A stretch of 12,147 nt of DNA. It comes from CAYOEZ01 sp964402955 (GTDB lineage Bacteria; Chloroflexota; DTOL01; DAOUCN01). Of the stretch, positions 1 through 6,531 are shown one piece after another; positions within the stretch are counted from its first letter, which is position 1; each line of letters starts with the position of its first letter. The stretch lies in assembly GCA_964402955.1 (NCBI GenBank), contig CAYOEZ010000148.1:1-12147 (forward strand), in the 5' to 3' direction. Both the position numbers and the translations under genes were made by a program. The notes beneath the pieces were generated by a model that did no database searches, was not told the DNA's origin, and worked only from the letters and a program-made list of their open reading frames with translations.

Positions 1-1
1 C

Positions 2-817
2 TATGTGCGCTATGCCCTGGGCCTCGCCGGCCGAGACGACATCGCCGTCGCTGCCGGCGCAGATGCCGCACTGGACTGCTACCGCACCTACCCCGGCCTG
101 CCAGACGAAAGCATCTACTGGCCGCAACCGATAGCGCCCGCCCCGACCCCGCTCGATCAAGCCCTTTCCCTGCTTGAACGCAGCATCGAGCAAGGTGCAA
201 TCATCGTCGCCATCGGCGCCTTCACCAACCTGGCGCTGTTGGAGAAGCGCTCTCCCGGCATCTTGCGCCGGGCAAAACTCTATCTCATGGGTGGCTACGT
301 GTTCCCTCCCCGGCAAGGTTTCCCACCCTGGGGGAACGACATGGATTGGAACGTCCAGGTCGATGTGCAATCAGCGCTGGTCGTCATGCAACGCTCCAAC
401 CCCACGCTGATTCCACTCTCCGTAACCGTCGAAACGTGGCTCAGACGAGCCTATCTGCCAACGCTGCGCCAGTCGGGTCCGCTGGGTCGGCTCATCGCAC
501 AGCAAGCGGAGGCTTTCGCCCGTGACGAGCACATGGAGGAGCGCTTTGGTCAGATGTGCACGGGGTTGCCGAAAGACATCATCAATTTCCAACATGATGC
601 GCTCGCCTGCGCCATCGCCCTGGGCTGGAATGACGGTGTGCAGATCAGTGACATCCCGTTGGCAGTGGAGATGAAGAACGGGTGGCTGTGTCAAAGTGTT
701 GACGACAGCGGGACGCCAACACGGGTGGTGACGCGAGTGGACGGAGGCAGGTTCAGCGAGTTCTGGCTCAAGACGGTCGCGGGCAAGAATGCTGCGGGGG
801 CCGGTGCATGCGCCTGA
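2..817 (+). CDS. Nucleoside hydrolase (inosine/uridine-preferring family), 5' end missing
   Basis: Hydrolyses the N-glycosidic bond of nucleosides to free base and ribose (purine/pyrimidine salvage, cytosolic). The frame is already open at the left edge (reads Y-V-R-Y-A-L-G-L-A-G-R), so the GTG at 5 is not the start; the N-terminal Asp-rich Ca2+/ribose motif lies outside the window. Family landmarks seen in order: the GAFTNLALL stretch (family form GPLTNLA), LMGG, the DMDWNVQVDVQSALVVM segment (family form E-x-N-x-x-x-D-x-x-A-A), and HDALACAIALGW with the catalytic/metal His-Asp pair at 593-598. About 271 codons remain of a family usually 300-350 long. The stop sits in the loop of a small hairpin (805-829). 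The flavodoxin gene follows 85 nt downstream on the same strand. Family assignment is firm; substrate preference cannot be read from the fragment. Confidence 0.88.
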   Translation, partial: YVRYALGLAGRDDIAVAAGADAALDCYRTYPGLPDESIYWPQPIAPAPTPLDQALSLLERSIEQGAIIVAIGAFTNLALLEKRSPGILRRAKLYLMGGYVFPPRQGFPPWGNDMDWNVQVDVQSALVVMQRSNPTLIPLSVTVETWLRRAYLPTLRQSGPLGRLIAQQAEAFARDEHMEERFGQMCTGLPKDIINFQHDALACAIALGWNDGVQISDIPLAVEMKNGWLCQSVDDSGTPTRVVTRVDGGRFSEFWLKTVAGKNAAGAGACA

Positions 818-829
818 CCGGCGCGTGCA
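805..829 (+). terminator. Hairpin spanning the nucleoside hydrolase stop codon
   Basis: Ten-base-pair stem (805-814 with 820-829, one T-G wobble) and a 5-nt loop TGACC that contains the stop codon. There is no T-run after it, so it is at best a weak or factor-assisted terminator, or an mRNA 3'-end stabiliser. Confidence 0.3.
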
Positions 830-902
830 AGTACCCTCGGTCAGATTCAGCGTGCGCCGGCAGTACGATGCGCCGTATTTTGAAATGCGGAGGTATGTCT
901 CG

Positions 903-1382
903 ATGAAGGCAATGGTGATCTACGATTCGTTTTTCGGCAACACGGAGCAAATCGCCAAGGCCATCGGCAACGCTCTTGGCGCCCGGGAGGATGTCAGGAC
1001 TGTGCGGGTCAGTGAGGTGACGTCGCTGCAACTGGCGGGATTGGAGATGTTGATCGTTGGCTCCCCAACCCGGGGATTTAGACCGACCGAAGGAATTGTC
1101 AGCTTTCTCAACAGCATACCCGCTGCTGGTCTCAAAGGCATCAAGGTGGCCGCGTTCGACACCAGGATTGGCCTGGCCGATATCAAGCCGGCCATCTTCC
1201 GCTTCATCGTCGACAGGGGAGGGTATGCGGCGAAGCCCATCGCAGACAGCCTCAAGAAAGCCGGAGGAGGCCTGGCGGCGCCCCCCGAAGGGTTCTTCGT
1301 CAAAGATCGGCAGGGCCCACTGAAGGACGGCGAGCTCGAGCGCGCTGCGGCCTGGGCACGGCGCGTCAGTGAGGCCCGGTAG
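903..1382 (+). CDS. Flavodoxin-family protein (159 aa)
   Basis: Small FMN-binding electron carrier of the flavodoxin fold, cytosolic. The N-terminus MKAMVIYDSFFGNTEQIAKAI is the typical first beta strand followed by the FMN-phosphate loop (S9-F-F-G-N-T14). The second FMN loop is seen as IVGSPTRGFRPT (51-62), and a third region follows around KVAAFDTRIG (81-90). At 159 residues it has normal short-chain flavodoxin length. The frame is open further upstream, but the ATG at 903 is chosen because the flavodoxin fold begins right there and a strong GGAGG (889-893) lies 9 nt before it. The electron-transfer partner is not apparent: neighbours are a nucleoside hydrolase and a tRNA. Proteins of this type are often labelled flavodoxin domain-containing protein; a specific role cannot be inferred. 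Confidence 0.9.
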   Translation: MKAMVIYDSFFGNTEQIAKAIGNALGAREDVRTVRVSEVTSLQLAGLEMLIVGSPTRGFRPTEGIVSFLNSIPAAGLKGIKVAAFDTRIGLADIKPAIFRFIVDRGGYAAKPIADSLKKAGGGLAAPPEGFFVKDRQGPLKDGELERAAAWARRVSEAR

Positions 1383-1418
1383 CCACAATAGAAGACCGCC
1401 GGAGAGAGTAGCCCGCTC

Positions 1419-1492
1419 TGGCCGCGGATGCACACGGATGCACACGGATCCAAGTTGTCCTATCTGCGTTCATCTGTGTGCATCCGTGGCCA
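1419..1492. repeat. Imperfect palindrome built from period-10 units (CGGATGCACA)
   Basis: Left arm 1419-1449 and right arm 1462-1492 are inverted copies: 26 of 31 positions form Watson-Crick pairs and 3 more are G-T wobbles, around a 12-nt spacer. Each arm is made of ~10-bp steps (CGGATGCACA twice, then CGGAT; the right arm is the diverged complement). Similar CGGATG/CATCCG stepping repeats recur in intergenic DNA of several environmental bacterial phyla (from memory, not searched). It lies between the flavodoxin stop and the tRNA promoter; no coding potential or flanking target duplication is seen. Confidence 0.75.
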
Positions 1493-1518
1493 ACGTCCGG
1501 CGTCTCACCAAAAAACTC

Positions 1519-1547
1519 TTGCATTCTCGCCCACTCTATGCTATACT
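1519..1547 (+). promoter_or_regulatory. Sigma-70-type promoter of tRNA-Val
   Basis: TTGCAT (1519-1524), a 17-bp spacer and TATACT (1542-1547) match the housekeeping consensus closely. Transcription would start near 1554, giving a leader of about 10 nt before the mature tRNA at 1564. Confidence 0.75.
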
Positions 1548-1563
1548 CCCACCTGCCAAACAT

Positions 1564-1640
<77 letters not shown>

Positions 1641-1668
1641 TTTTTATGCCCCGCGCTATGTTACCATA

Positions 1669-2424
1669 ATGATTGATTCCCTACGCTCACTGTCCATTGG
1701 CTGGTGGCTTCTCGCCTCGCTGGCCCTGTCAATTCTGGCCGCAAACCTCTCCTGGCGTTTGCAATCATGGAGCGATGGACGGGGCCGGCGTATCGGCGCG
1801 TTGGCGCTGCGCGTGAGCAGCACAGCCCCACTGGTCGGCGCAGGCAGATTTGCCTTCAACATCGGCGTCCCCTATGCCGCGCTGCTCCTTGGTTCCCTCG
1901 ATGCGCGGCTTGCCGGCCTGACCGGGCTGGACTGGCTGCATTCGCTCGGGGTCGGAACGGTCTTCGCTATCGCCACCGCTGCCTTGCTCTGGCTGGATCG
2001 CGTGCATCTGCACGTGACAGCCCCGTCGCCATCCTCCGCAGAAACCGTGCCGCCGCCAACCCGTTCATCGGTGCTGGCCACGCTCTGGCTGGTAGCCTTT
2101 CAGCAGGCGCACTGGGCATTCTACCGCAGCGGCGCAACGGTGCTGCTCGGCGCGTACAACGGCGTATTTGCCGGGCTTACCCTGGTGATTATCGAGTGGA
2201 TACTCAATCCTGCCTGGCGCGCCGGATGGATGAAACAGCAGCAATCCTTCGCCTTCGATCTCGCGCTCGCGCTCACGACGACCATCCTCTTTCTTCTGAC
2301 GGGCAACCTGTGGGTCTGTGCGCTTGTACACGGTGTCATAGCGCTTCTCCTGGGGTCAGAACGCCAGAACGCCTACACCAGCCCCAGCGAGCAGGCGCAA
2401 GAGCATCGATCGCCAGGAATTTGA
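1669..2424 (+). CDS. Polytopic membrane protein of unknown function (251 aa)
   Basis: I do not recognise a defined family. Hydrophobic segments at about residues 12-29, 56-77, 89-109, 135-152, 158-179 and 195-230 (long enough for two helices) suggest six or seven membrane helices, with a Pro/Ser-rich loop at 117-132. The segment TGNLWVCALVHGVIALLL (211-228) resembles the last conserved helix of CPBP (CAAX-protease-like) membrane proteins, but the EExxxR and FxxxH motifs of that family are not present, so a proteolytic role is not supported. It begins 28 nt after the tRNA CCA with no clear terminator between (only a T5 run), so it may be co-transcribed with tRNA-Val. No convincing Shine-Dalgarno precedes the ATG; the start is the first in-frame ATG after the tRNA. 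Its stop lies just before a strong hairpin facing the convergent protease gene. Confidence 0.72.
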   Translation: MIDSLRSLSIGWWLLASLALSILAANLSWRLQSWSDGRGRRIGALALRVSSTAPLVGAGRFAFNIGVPYAALLLGSLDARLAGLTGLDWLHSLGVGTVFAIATAALLWLDRVHLHVTAPSPSSAETVPPPTRSSVLATLWLVAFQQAHWAFYRSGATVLLGAYNGVFAGLTLVIIEWILNPAWRAGWMKQQQSFAFDLALALTTTILFLLTGNLWVCALVHGVIALLLGSERQNAYTSPSEQAQEHRSPGI

Positions 2425-2434
2425 GCATGCGCTG

Positions 2435-2486
2435 AACGCGCAACGAGGGCGCAGCGGATCTTTCCGGTGCGCCCTCGTTGCGCGTT
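2435..2486. terminator. Bidirectional terminator-like hairpin between convergent genes
   Basis: Perfect 19-bp inverted repeat (2435-2453 with 2468-2486); the loop itself folds further through CGGA (2455-2458) with TCCG (2463-2466). It lies exactly between the stop of the membrane protein (2424) and the stop of the minus-strand metalloprotease (2497). Only a short TTT follows on the plus strand and no U-tract on the minus strand, so termination may rely mainly on stem strength. Confidence 0.7.
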
Positions 2487-2496
2487 TACGAACATC

Positions 2497-4656
2497 TTAC
2501 TGGGTGATCGCTTCCACACTGATAGCCTGGATAGTTGGCGAACCCTTGCGATTGGTAAATGTCACCACGATCTGACTGTTCCGGACGGCAACCGTGTAAC
2601 TTCGTTCATACAGACGGGAGCTCCCGCCCGCCGCCTTGAAGATGTCGAAGTTGGCGAGCACCGTGTCGTTGCCAATTTTGACGTCGAACAGGCGCTTGTT
2701 TGCCGCCGTGAAGTAATTCTCAGCAAAGCTCAGAGTGACCGAATAGTCGCCATTGGGCACATCGAACTTGTATGCGGCAAGCCCGTAGCGCTCGGTCTGA
2801 TAGAGCGCGACGTCAGCCGTCTGCGCCATCGGCACAAGCATGGTGGTCGCGACGCCATCCACATAGCCTGCGCCGCCTGGCGCATAGGGCGCATCGGCAG
2901 CCCAGGTCTGCCCCAGACTATCGGTCAATCCTTTCCCGCCGCTATCGAAGCGCCTGGTGTAGCCAGGCGTGGGCATGGCCGTCTGTGTCGCCGTCGGGCT
3001 GGGACTCGGCTGGGGCGTTGCCACCGCTGGCGTCGCGCTATGACTCGGTTCAGGCGTCGTCGCCGGCGTCGCAGTCGGGAACGGCGTCGGGCTGGGATTC
3101 GGCTGGGCAGTCGCTGTTTGCGTTGGCGTGGGACTGGCGGCGGGCGTTGGCGTGAGCGTTGCTGTTGCGGCGGGGCGCCCGATCACATTGGCTTCAATGC
3201 CAAAGCTGCCCCGATCGACAATTTGGGATACATGAACAGGGACAACCAGAACATTGCTGAAAGCAGCGCCAGCGCCCTGCAAGCGAACAGTCGTTGATGT
3301 TCCGGCGCGCAGCGTCACCTCACGCAGCACGTTTGTGCCCGAGACAAAGCTGTTCGACGTGGACGTTATGATGTTCACGGTGAAGTTAGCATTGATCCCG
3401 GCCGTCAACGTCAGCGCCAGGTCGCCCTGGCCGAAACCACCGAACGCCAGATAGTCGGCGCCCCACGCGGCGACGGTCGTCGAAACCGCGTTGGGGTAGA
3501 CGGATGGCGCGACTCTGGCTATCGGTCTCGCAAATCCGGCAGCACTGTCTCCCCCGCGCGGCAGAAAGTCAATCGAACGATAACCATAGACGGCAAGATC
3601 ATCGAGGTAGTTGGCAACCGCCCAATGCGACAGAGCCTGGGGGAAGCGATCGCCGTAGCCCCGCCGCGCCAGCACGCCATCGATGCTGGCTGTGCCGCGA
3701 GCCGTCGAGCGCACCAGTTCACGCGTGAATGCGTCGGCTCCGTAGTTCTCCCACAGATACAGGCTGAAGAGACCATAGCCGCCGTAATCAGCCATAGCGT
3801 CGTCGCTGCTGCGAATCAGGGTCTTGTTGGGTCTGTCAAGGAATGACTGCACATGGTACTCAGGCAGGCCATGGCCGGTCAGTTGTGCGGCGAGATTGGA
3901 CGAACCCTCATTCAGCCAGCCCTCTTCCTCGGGATCGTAGTTCCAGTGTATCATGTGCTGAAACTCGTGGGTGAGCACCTGGTAGAACTGACGCGTGCCC
4001 GGCATGACAGCCACAGCGTCGACGAAAACCATCTCGCGTGCGTTGCTTTTCAGTCCGGCGCCGGGATACCAGCGATCAATCGTGGATTGAGTATACTGGT
4101 TAAGGTACCAGAAATAGCCCCCAACCATCGCTGCTCCTGCACCGTAGTACTGCCCGTCACGTATCTCGAGAATGAGAATCGTGACGCGGGGATTGCCATC
4201 GATGCCGGGGTTTGGCTCCGTGCCAAACGCCAGATGCTCGCGTTCGACCGCTCTGTCAGCAGTACTCACAATGTCGGCGATCGTGTTCGCAGCAATCGGG
4301 TTGTTGATGTCGACATACAGCTCAACGTTCTGGCCGATTGCCTGAAGCGTTGCGCTGACGGGATAGAACACGCCGACGGCAAAATCCCACGACCAGAACT
4401 TAACGTTCGTGCCGATGGCGGGCGTGGCCGCAACAGCGTCCAGTTGAGGCGGCTCAGGCGCAGGCAGGCCTTTGAGCAGGCGGCTGTTGATGTCTTCGAG
4501 GGCGGGAAAATGCGTGCCGTCAACAATGGTCGGAGTCTCGCTTGCCGGGGCCGATTGCGGCGGCGGCGCAGCGGTAGCGGGGCGGGCAATCAGCCCGGCC
4601 AAACCCAAAAGAAGAACTGCAACCACAAAGACTCTTAGCGCGGTCTGAAAACGCAT
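2497..4656 (-). CDS. Secreted HExxH zinc metalloprotease with Thr/Pro linker and C-terminal malectin-like domain (719 aa)
   Basis: Predicted extracellular protease. Start at 4656 (MRFQTALRV) rather than the upstream in-frame ATG at 4710, because a CTCCT/AGGAG ribosome site (4664-4668) lies 7 nt before it, the signal peptide (residues 1-30, ending ARPATAA) begins there, and the upstream ATG lies beside the terminator U-tract. Catalytic motif HEFQHMIHW has zinc ligands H230 and H234 and catalytic E231; a likely third ligand is E250 in GWLNEGSSNLA, a gluzincin-type arrangement reminiscent of M30/hyicolysin-like peptidases. Residues ~493-566 are a low-complexity TPTP/PSPTPT linker. Residues ~567-719 look like a malectin/di-glucose-binding domain (GDYSVTLSFAENYF, KRLFDVKIGNDTVLANFDI, GSPTIQAISVEAI). 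Its own promoter, a c-di-GMP-I riboswitch and a terminator lie upstream. Family label of the peptidase is less sure than the HExxH/secretion/malectin calls. Confidence 0.85.
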   Translation of the reverse strand: MRFQTALRVFVVAVLLLGLAGLIARPATAAPPPQSAPASETPTIVDGTHFPALEDINSRLLKGLPAPEPPQLDAVAATPAIGTNVKFWSWDFAVGVFYPVSATLQAIGQNVELYVDINNPIAANTIADIVSTADRAVEREHLAFGTEPNPGIDGNPRVTILILEIRDGQYYGAGAAMVGGYFWYLNQYTQSTIDRWYPGAGLKSNAREMVFVDAVAVMPGTRQFYQVLTHEFQHMIHWNYDPEEEGWLNEGSSNLAAQLTGHGLPEYHVQSFLDRPNKTLIRSSDDAMADYGGYGLFSLYLWENYGADAFTRELVRSTARGTASIDGVLARRGYGDRFPQALSHWAVANYLDDLAVYGYRSIDFLPRGGDSAAGFARPIARVAPSVYPNAVSTTVAAWGADYLAFGGFGQGDLALTLTAGINANFTVNIITSTSNSFVSGTNVLREVTLRAGTSTTVRLQGAGAAFSNVLVVPVHVSQIVDRGSFGIEANVIGRPAATATLTPTPAASPTPTQTATAQPNPSPTPFPTATPATTPEPSHSATPAVATPQPSPSPTATQTAMPTPGYTRRFDSGGKGLTDSLGQTWAADAPYAPGGAGYVDGVATTMLVPMAQTADVALYQTERYGLAAYKFDVPNGDYSVTLSFAENYFTAANKRLFDVKIGNDTVLANFDIFKAAGGSSRLYERSYTVAVRNSQIVVTFTNRKGSPTIQAISVEAITQ

Positions 4657-4707
4657 ATCGAGGCTCCTGAGTGATTCACTCGGGATTCCCCAGCAGCCTC
4701 GATACAA

Positions 4708-4753
4708 CAAAAAAGCGTCCTCTCCGATGGAATGAAACCATCCAGAAGGGCGC
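4708..4753 (-). terminator. Intrinsic terminator in the riboswitch expression platform
   Basis: On the minus strand a 16-position stem (5' arm 4753-4738, loop 4737-4731, 3' arm 4730-4715) has 11 Watson-Crick pairs and 2 wobbles, followed by six U residues (4714-4709). It lies between the riboswitch aptamer and the protease start codon (53 nt before the ATG), so it must be bypassed for protease expression. Confidence 0.8.
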
Positions 4754-4771
4754 TGTTTTCACAGCCTCTTC
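4745..4771 (-). promoter_or_regulatory. Antiterminator-like helix competing with the terminator
   Basis: GAAG (4771-4768) pairs with CTTC (4748-4745), and GCTGT (4765-4761) with ACAGC (4756-4752), around a GAAA loop. Its 3' arm is the same stretch as the 5' arm of the terminator stem, so the two folds exclude each other. Its 5' arm touches the last conserved bases of the aptamer, giving a physical route for ligand control. Confidence 0.55.
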
Positions 4772-4860
4772 GGCAACCTGGCAGTCATGGTGAGGGCGGA
4801 TGCCCCCACTGTAGACCCATAGCTTTGCGTCTCTCACTTTCGCGAGATTTGCCTTTATCG
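4768..4860 (-). promoter_or_regulatory. c-di-GMP-I (GEMM-I) riboswitch aptamer
   Basis: Read on the minus strand, the conserved GEMM-I blocks appear in order. AGGCAAA core (GGCAAA at 4853-4848). Stem TCTCGC/GTGAGA (4847-4842 with 4837-4832) capped by a GAAA tetraloop (4841-4838). The hallmark GACGCAAAGC (4831-4822). The ATGGGTCTAC receptor side, then an 8-bp apical hairpin (4809-4790, loop ATCC), then the returning strand CCATGACTGC. Closing CAGGTTGCCG (4780-4771). The GAAA loop and the GGTCTA/CCATGA internal loop are the known tetraloop-receptor contact of this class. It lies between a strong promoter and an intrinsic terminator in front of the secreted metalloprotease gene, the expected position for a transcriptional c-di-GMP switch. 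Confidence 0.92.
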
Positions 4861-4893
4861 GAACTGCAGGGATATTCTATTCGTACGCCTGGC

Positions 4894-4922
4894 ATTGTAC
4901 CACAGATTAACGGCAATGTCAA
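4894..4922 (-). promoter_or_regulatory. Strong promoter of the riboswitch-protease transcript
   Basis: On the minus strand: a perfect TTGACA (4922-4917), 17-bp spacer, and TACAAT (4899-4894), one base from consensus. The predicted start near 4887 is ~27 nt before the riboswitch aptamer, giving a leader of about 230 nt to the ATG at 4656. Confidence 0.85.
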
Positions 4923-4955
4923 GGTTTTTCTGTCGCGATTTTTTTGAGCCACGGC

Positions 4956-5008
4956 CGCGTCCCGTAGACCATCGAGGTTAGGGAGACCTCGGTGGTCTAC
5001 GGGACGCG
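4956..5008 (-). terminator. 23-bp hairpin downstream of hflX
   Basis: Arms 4956-4978 and 4986-5008 pair over 23 positions (22 Watson-Crick and one G-T wobble as plus-strand RNA, an A-C mismatch as minus-strand RNA) with a 7-nt loop. It begins 4 nt after the hflX stop. No U-tract follows on the minus strand, so it resembles the U-tract-less hairpins seen at other gene ends in this window. It separates hflX from the protease promoter. Confidence 0.6.
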
Positions 5009-5012
5009 CTCT

Positions 5013-6305
5013 CTACTTCGTCACATACCTCTTGACCTGCGCTGCAAAGCGCTGCGGCAGGCGCGCCTCTAGCACGACCCCCTGCGGGCTATAGCTTTCG
5101 GCCTTGATGACCCCGCGCTGGTGTACCATCGCCGCCAGATCGCTGGCAGAATAGGGCAGGCACAGCTTGAGGTCCTGCCAATTGCGGCTCAGCGCCTCTT
5201 CGATCTTGCGCAGCAGCCCGTCCAGTCCCCAGCCACGCACGGCCGAGACGGCGACCGTGGCGGCCACGCCTGCGGACAGCGTCTGGAACTGCGCCACCAT
5301 CTCCTGCAGGCCGGCGAAATCGTCAAGCTGAGGCTCGCCCATGCCCGCCTCGCCCTCAAGCAACAGGTCTACCTTGTTCAGCGCCAGGATGCTTGGCGTC
5401 TCACCCACTCCCAGCTCGCCGAGCAGCTTGTACACCGTCTGCACCTGTTCCGGCGCGTTCTTGTGTGTTATGTCTATAGTGTGTACCAGCAGATCGGCGT
5501 CTTGCAGTTCTTCGAGCGTGGCGCGGAAAGCTGCCACAAGCTGTGTCGGCAGCTTCTGGATCAACCCGACTGTGTCAGTCAGCAGAATCACCTGCCCGCC
5601 CGGCAACGTCACGCGGCCCGTCGTCCGATCAAGCGTGGCAAACCGGTTGTTCCCCGCCAGCCACCCGGCCCCCCCCCGGGACTTTAACCAAAACCACTTG
5701 CCGTCGTTCGTATAGCCGACGAGCGCCACCACCGGAAGCGCCTCACGCTGGCGGCGCTGGCGGTAGAGGGCGCGGTGTGTGCGCACCTGCTCCAGACTGC
5801 GCCGCAGGTCCGAGATGCGCCCGCGGATGCGGCGGCGGTCGCTTTCCAACTGCGTTTCGCCCGGGCCGCGCAGGCCGACGCCGCCCACCGTCTGGCGCGA
5901 CAGATGTGTCCACAGGCGCGTCAAACGCGGCAGAAAGTACTCATACTGCGCCAGCTCGACTTGCAGGCGGCCTTCGTGCGTGCGGGCGCGTTGCGCAAAG
6001 ACATCGAGAATCAGCGCCGTGCGATCCATGATCTGGCGGTTGATCGCCTCTTCCAGGTTGCGCTGCTGCCCGGGCGATAGCTCGCCATCAATAATGACAA
6101 CGTCACAGTTCTGCGCCTCGCACAGGTTTTTCAGCTCGGTGACCTTGCCCTTACCGATGTAGGTAGCGGGGGTCGCCTCTCGAAGATGCTGCGACACCTC
6201 GCCCACCACTTGCACGCCTGCTGTGCGCGCCAGCTCGCGCAACTCGGCCAGCGAGTCGTCCAGCGTCCAGGCCGAATTGTCGCCGTCGTCAATGCTAACG
6301 CCCAC
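5013..6305 (-). CDS. hflX: GTPase HflX, P-loop region altered
   Basis: Ribosome-associated GTPase that rescues or splits stalled ribosomes under stress. Family motifs: YIGKGKVTEL (49-58), the strongly conserved helical region FAQRARTHEGRLQVELAQ and GGVGLRGPGETQLESDRR (103-158), G3 DTVG (244-247) with QKLPTQLVAAFRATLEE, G4 NKVD (310-313) and SAVRG (G5-like). The G1/P-loop should read GYTNAGKST followed by LLN, but here it is GYTNDGKW followed by a scrambled stretch to about residue 221 (5643-5705), in frame and with normal length. The GTG at 6305 is the only canonical start, but homology (RACLVGV) continues upstream of it; the frame stays open to 6422, and a CTG at 6413-6411 with AGG 7 nt before it would add 36 residues. 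A U-tract-less hairpin follows the stop. Confidence 0.9.
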   Translation of the reverse strand: MGVSIDDGDNSAWTLDDSLAELRELARTAGVQVVGEVSQHLREATPATYIGKGKVTELKNLCEAQNCDVVIIDGELSPGQQRNLEEAINRQIMDRTALILDVFAQRARTHEGRLQVELAQYEYFLPRLTRLWTHLSRQTVGGVGLRGPGETQLESDRRRIRGRISDLRRSLEQVRTHRALYRQRRQREALPVVALVGYTNDGKWFWLKSRGGAGWLAGNNRFATLDRTTGRVTLPGGQVILLTDTVGLIQKLPTQLVAAFRATLEELQDADLLVHTIDITHKNAPEQVQTVYKLLGELGVGETPSILALNKVDLLLEGEAGMGEPQLDDFAGLQEMVAQFQTLSAGVAATVAVSAVRGWGLDGLLRKIEEALSRNWQDLKLCLPYSASDLAAMVHQRGVIKAESYSPQGVVLEARLPQRFAAQVKRYVTK

Positions 6306-6409
6306 CAGGCACGCTCGCCCTTGCTTGTGCGCCGTGCTGATTGGCTCGCGCCCCTGGCGCGCCTCGTCCGCGCTATCCGCGAACTCTTGGCTGCGAAAAC
6401 GTGTTTCTT

Positions 6410-6514
6410 TCAGTGTGATACCTCACAATCAATCATCGAACGTCCAAAGTCTGCGAGACTTCGGACGTTCCCATAGGCCGTAAAGTAATCTGGGAAATCG
6501 GGATGCAGTGCCAT
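6410..6514 (-). CDS. Small ORF (34 aa), unknown, between the toxin gene and hflX
   Basis: Reads MALHPDFPDY...EVSH. A strong GAGGTGAG ribosome site (6524-6517) precedes the ATG at 6514-6512 with 6-nt spacing from GAGG. It starts 17 nt after the PIN-toxin stop, so it could be the third gene of that operon. Its TGA (6412-6410) overlaps the candidate CTG start of the long form of hflX (6413-6411), which suggests translational coupling. A 15-bp palindrome lies inside it. The first residues (ALHPDFP) recall the N-terminus of some DEAD/DEAH helicases, so it could be a gene remnant. I do not recognise a family; being a real protein is uncertain. Confidence 0.4.
   Translation of the reverse strand: MALHPDFPDYFTAYGNVRSLADFGRSMIDCEVSH
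6438..6470. repeat. 15-bp hairpin with 3-nt loop inside the small ORF
   Basis: Arms 6438-6452 and 6456-6470 (GAACGTCC...GGACGTTC) match at 14 of 15 positions around loop GCG. There is no U-tract in either direction. It could be an attenuator-like hairpin between the toxin-antitoxin pair and hflX, or an inserted palindromic repeat. Confidence 0.6.
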
Positions 6515-6531
6515 GTCTCACCTCAATGTGG

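Noticed and set aside
841..869. Promoter for the flavodoxin gene using TACGAT at 864-869 as -10
   Set aside because: No acceptable -35 box at the proper distance; the gene may be co-transcribed with the nucleoside hydrolase.
768..1453. Minus-strand open frames opposite the flavodoxin (768-1445, 920-1453)
   Set aside because: The plus-strand flavodoxin has clear FMN motifs and a ribosome site; the antisense frames have Arg/Pro/Ser-rich translations and no motifs.
2298..2358. CPBP/CAAX-type membrane protease in the C-terminus of the 1669-2424 protein
   Set aside because: Only one helix resembles the family; the EExxxR and FxxxH motifs are missing, so I left it as a membrane protein of unknown function.
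1704..2435. Second plus-strand frame overlapping the membrane protein
   Set aside because: Arg-rich low-complexity translation without hydrophobic pattern; the 1669 frame gives coherent membrane helices.
2467..4638. Long plus-strand open frames (2467-3297 and 3853-4638)
   Set aside because: They lie antisense to the well-supported metalloprotease, have no recognisable domains, and arise from GC-rich codon use on the other strand.
4687..4710. Upstream ATG at 4710 as start of the metalloprotease
   Set aside because: It lies beside the terminator U-tract, lacks a ribosome site and puts 18 polar residues before the signal peptide; the ATG at 4656 has AGGAG 7 nt upstream.
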